DNA of 15,247 bases from HGM04593 sp045592125 (GTDB lineage Bacteria > Bacteroidota > Bacteroidia > Bacteroidales > Bacteroidaceae). Shown piece after piece: positions 14,326 to 15,247 of the stretch. Each line of letters begins with the position of its first letter. The first letter of the stretch is position 1. Location of the stretch: positions 1 through 15,247 of the forward strand of contig JAZNUE010000047.1 in assembly GCA_045592125.1 (NCBI GenBank). Direction: 5' to 3'. A model generated the notes under the pieces. That model did not search any database and was not told the origin of the DNA. It worked only from the letters and a program-made list of their open reading frames with translations. Position numbers and translations under genes: made by a program.

Positions 14326-14583
14326 ATGAAAAAAGTGATGCTAGTTTTCGGGACCCGCCCCGAGACCATAAAGATGGCCCCGCTGGTAAAGGAATTCCAG
14401 AAGCACCCCGAAACATTCAAGAGTGTTGCCAAAGATGAAAGTAAAACTTCGGATTGCGTTCGTTGGCACAAGCTTTCCCCTTTCCGTTTTCACCTTTCAC
14501 CTTATAAAACGCGGTGGGATGAAAAAGCAGGAAACCACCGTTGGGGCCAAGGCCCCACCCCTCAGGAGCCTTGCCGCTCCTGA
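14326..14583 (+). pseudogene. wecB: 5' remnant of UDP-GlcNAc 2-epimerase, interrupted
   Basis: The first 31-33 residues are a clear WecB start: MKKVMLVFGTRPETIKMAPL and onward through HPETFK, including the GTRPE motif (9-13). WecB epimerises UDP-GlcNAc to UDP-ManNAc and is normally about 375-390 residues. After about base 14422 the translation no longer resembles the family in any of the three forward frames, and the original frame stops at 14581-14583. The new sequence leads into an AAA-ATPase-like gene, so insertion of foreign DNA is the simplest explanation. The rest of wecB may lie beyond the right edge. The promoter and start remain intact. Confidence 0.85.
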
Positions 14584-14587
14584 GGGG
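14542..14587 (+). repeat. Two adjacent perfect hairpins before the ATPase gene
   Basis: TGGGGCC-AA-GGCCCCA (14542-14557) is followed at once by a 12-bp perfect stem, CCCCTCAGGAGC (14558-14569) with 14576-14587 and loop CTTGCC. They sit 36 bases before the ATPase start. They may be a terminator that shields the ATPase gene from wecB transcription, or part of the inserted element's end. Confidence 0.6.
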
Positions 14588-14623
14588 ACAAAAAAGAAAA
14601 CAAACGAGACAACAAGGCACATT

Positions 14624-15247
14624 ATGATATACCCGATTGGAAAACAGAATTTCGAAAAGCTGCGTAATGAAGACTGCGTATATGTAGACAAGACAGCCAT
14701 CATATACAAACTGGTAAAAGAAGGCAGTGCATACTTCCTCAGCCGGCCGCGCAGGTTCGGCAAGAGCCTTCTGCTGTCAACGCTCGAGGCATATTTCACC
14801 GGCAAGAAAGAACTGTTCAAAGGACTTGCCATAGAGCAGCTCGAAAAAGAGTGGCACACATACCCAGTGATGCACCTCGACCTTAATGCCGAGAGATATG
14901 AAAGCAAAGAAGAATTAGAAAACATACTCAGCACATACCTGCGAGAATGGGAAAAAGAATATGGTTCAAGTGAATTGCACAACACCAGCCTTTCCCAAAG
15001 ATTCCGTGCAGTCATCCGCTCAGCCAAAGAGAAAACCGGGCGCGGCGTGGCAGTTCTCATTGACGAGTACGACAAGCCAATACTCCAGGCAATAGGCAAC
15101 ACTGCACTGCAGGACGAATTCCGCAGCATACTCAAAGCATTCTACGGAGTGCTCAAGAGCGCCGATGCCGACCTCAAGTTCGCCCTGCTCACAGGAGTGA
15201 CAAAATTCGGCAAGGTAAGCATCTTCAGCGACCTGAACAACCTGAAC
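14624..15247 (+). CDS. AAA-ATPase-like / PD-(D/E)XK-family protein, 5' part
   Basis: The first 208 residues of a protein whose start MIYPIGKQNFEKLR and VYVDKT (20-25) are typical of the AAA-ATPase-like family with a C-terminal PD-(D/E)XK nuclease domain (DUF1703 type), found in many copies in Bacteroidota genomes. A Walker A-like SRPRRFGKSLLLSTL (residues 40-54) and a Walker B-like VAVLIDEYDKP (about 143-153) are visible. The nuclease-like part would lie beyond the window. Its biological role is not established. The same frame stays open upstream to an ATG at 14435, but that extension looks like non-coding sequence. The gene lies within what was wecB. Confidence 0.85.
   Translation, partial: MIYPIGKQNFEKLRNEDCVYVDKTAIIYKLVKEGSAYFLSRPRRFGKSLLLSTLEAYFTGKKELFKGLAIEQLEKEWHTYPVMHLDLNAERYESKEELENILSTYLREWEKEYGSSELHNTSLSQRFRAVIRSAKEKTGRGVAVLIDEYDKPILQAIGNTALQDEFRSILKAFYGVLKSADADLKFALLTGVTKFGKVSIFSDLNNLN

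Noticed and set aside
14435..14623. A 63-codon N-terminal extension of the ATPase gene
   Set aside because: The frame is open, but the translation is unlike the family and includes two perfect hairpins. Family members begin at a sequence like MIYPIG, so the ATG at 14624 is preferred.
14497..15135. A 212-codon minus-strand frame opposite the ATPase gene
   Set aside because: The plus strand encodes a recognisable Walker A and Walker B protein. The minus frame is serine- and leucine-rich shadow translation.

Overview
The window is chromosomal DNA from a member of the Bacteroidota, most likely the order Bacteroidales. Four things point there: promoter boxes of the TTG-N20-TAnnTTTG type, starts with A-rich leaders and few Shine-Dalgarno sites, a lipoprotein with acidic residues after the lipid cysteine, and an AAA-ATPase-like/PD-(D/E)XK gene of a kind common in Bacteroidales. 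The genus cannot be fixed from sequence alone.

Layout. Bases 1-605 hold no convincing gene but are dense in inverted repeats. On the minus strand, a RelA/SpoT homologue (3816-1948) is followed after 45 bases by a surface-type transglutaminase lipoprotein (1902-664), which ends at a perfect hairpin (606-655). pheS (4086-5105) is transcribed divergently from the rsh gene and has its own promoter and terminator. A long run of plus-strand nucleotide-sugar genes follows: rfbA, a 263-base spacer with a 75-base tandem repeat, rfbC, rfbD, ugd, a cytidylyltransferase/oxidoreductase fusion, an SDR dehydrogenase, then (behind a probable promoter of its own) a cytidylyltransferase/GHMP-kinase fusion that ends in a perfect 22-bp hairpin. 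wecC has its own promoter and terminator. Last come a promoter and the first ~33 codons of wecB. The wecB frame breaks off into unrelated sequence that leads to the 5' part of an AAA-ATPase-like gene running off the right edge.

How the genes fit together. The plus-strand block makes activated sugars: dTDP-L-rhamnose (rfbA/C/D, with rfbB absent here), UDP-glucuronate (ugd), and UDP-ManNAcA (wecC with the broken wecB). It looks like the precursor end of a capsule or O-antigen locus. No glycosyltransferase, flippase or polymerase is visible in the window.

The most unusual part is 9337-12656. Three adjacent genes encode a TagD-like cytidylyltransferase fused to a Gfo/Idh/MocA oxidoreductase, an SDR, and a second cytidylyltransferase fused to a compact GHMP kinase. 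I read this as a candidate pathway for one or two CDP-activated polyols or sugars. The substrates are unknown. The oxidoreductase domain also has Ile where the family's conserved EKP lysine should be. The other main points are an RSH protein whose synthetase half looks degraded and whose post-TGS helical region is largely missing, and the interrupted wecB.
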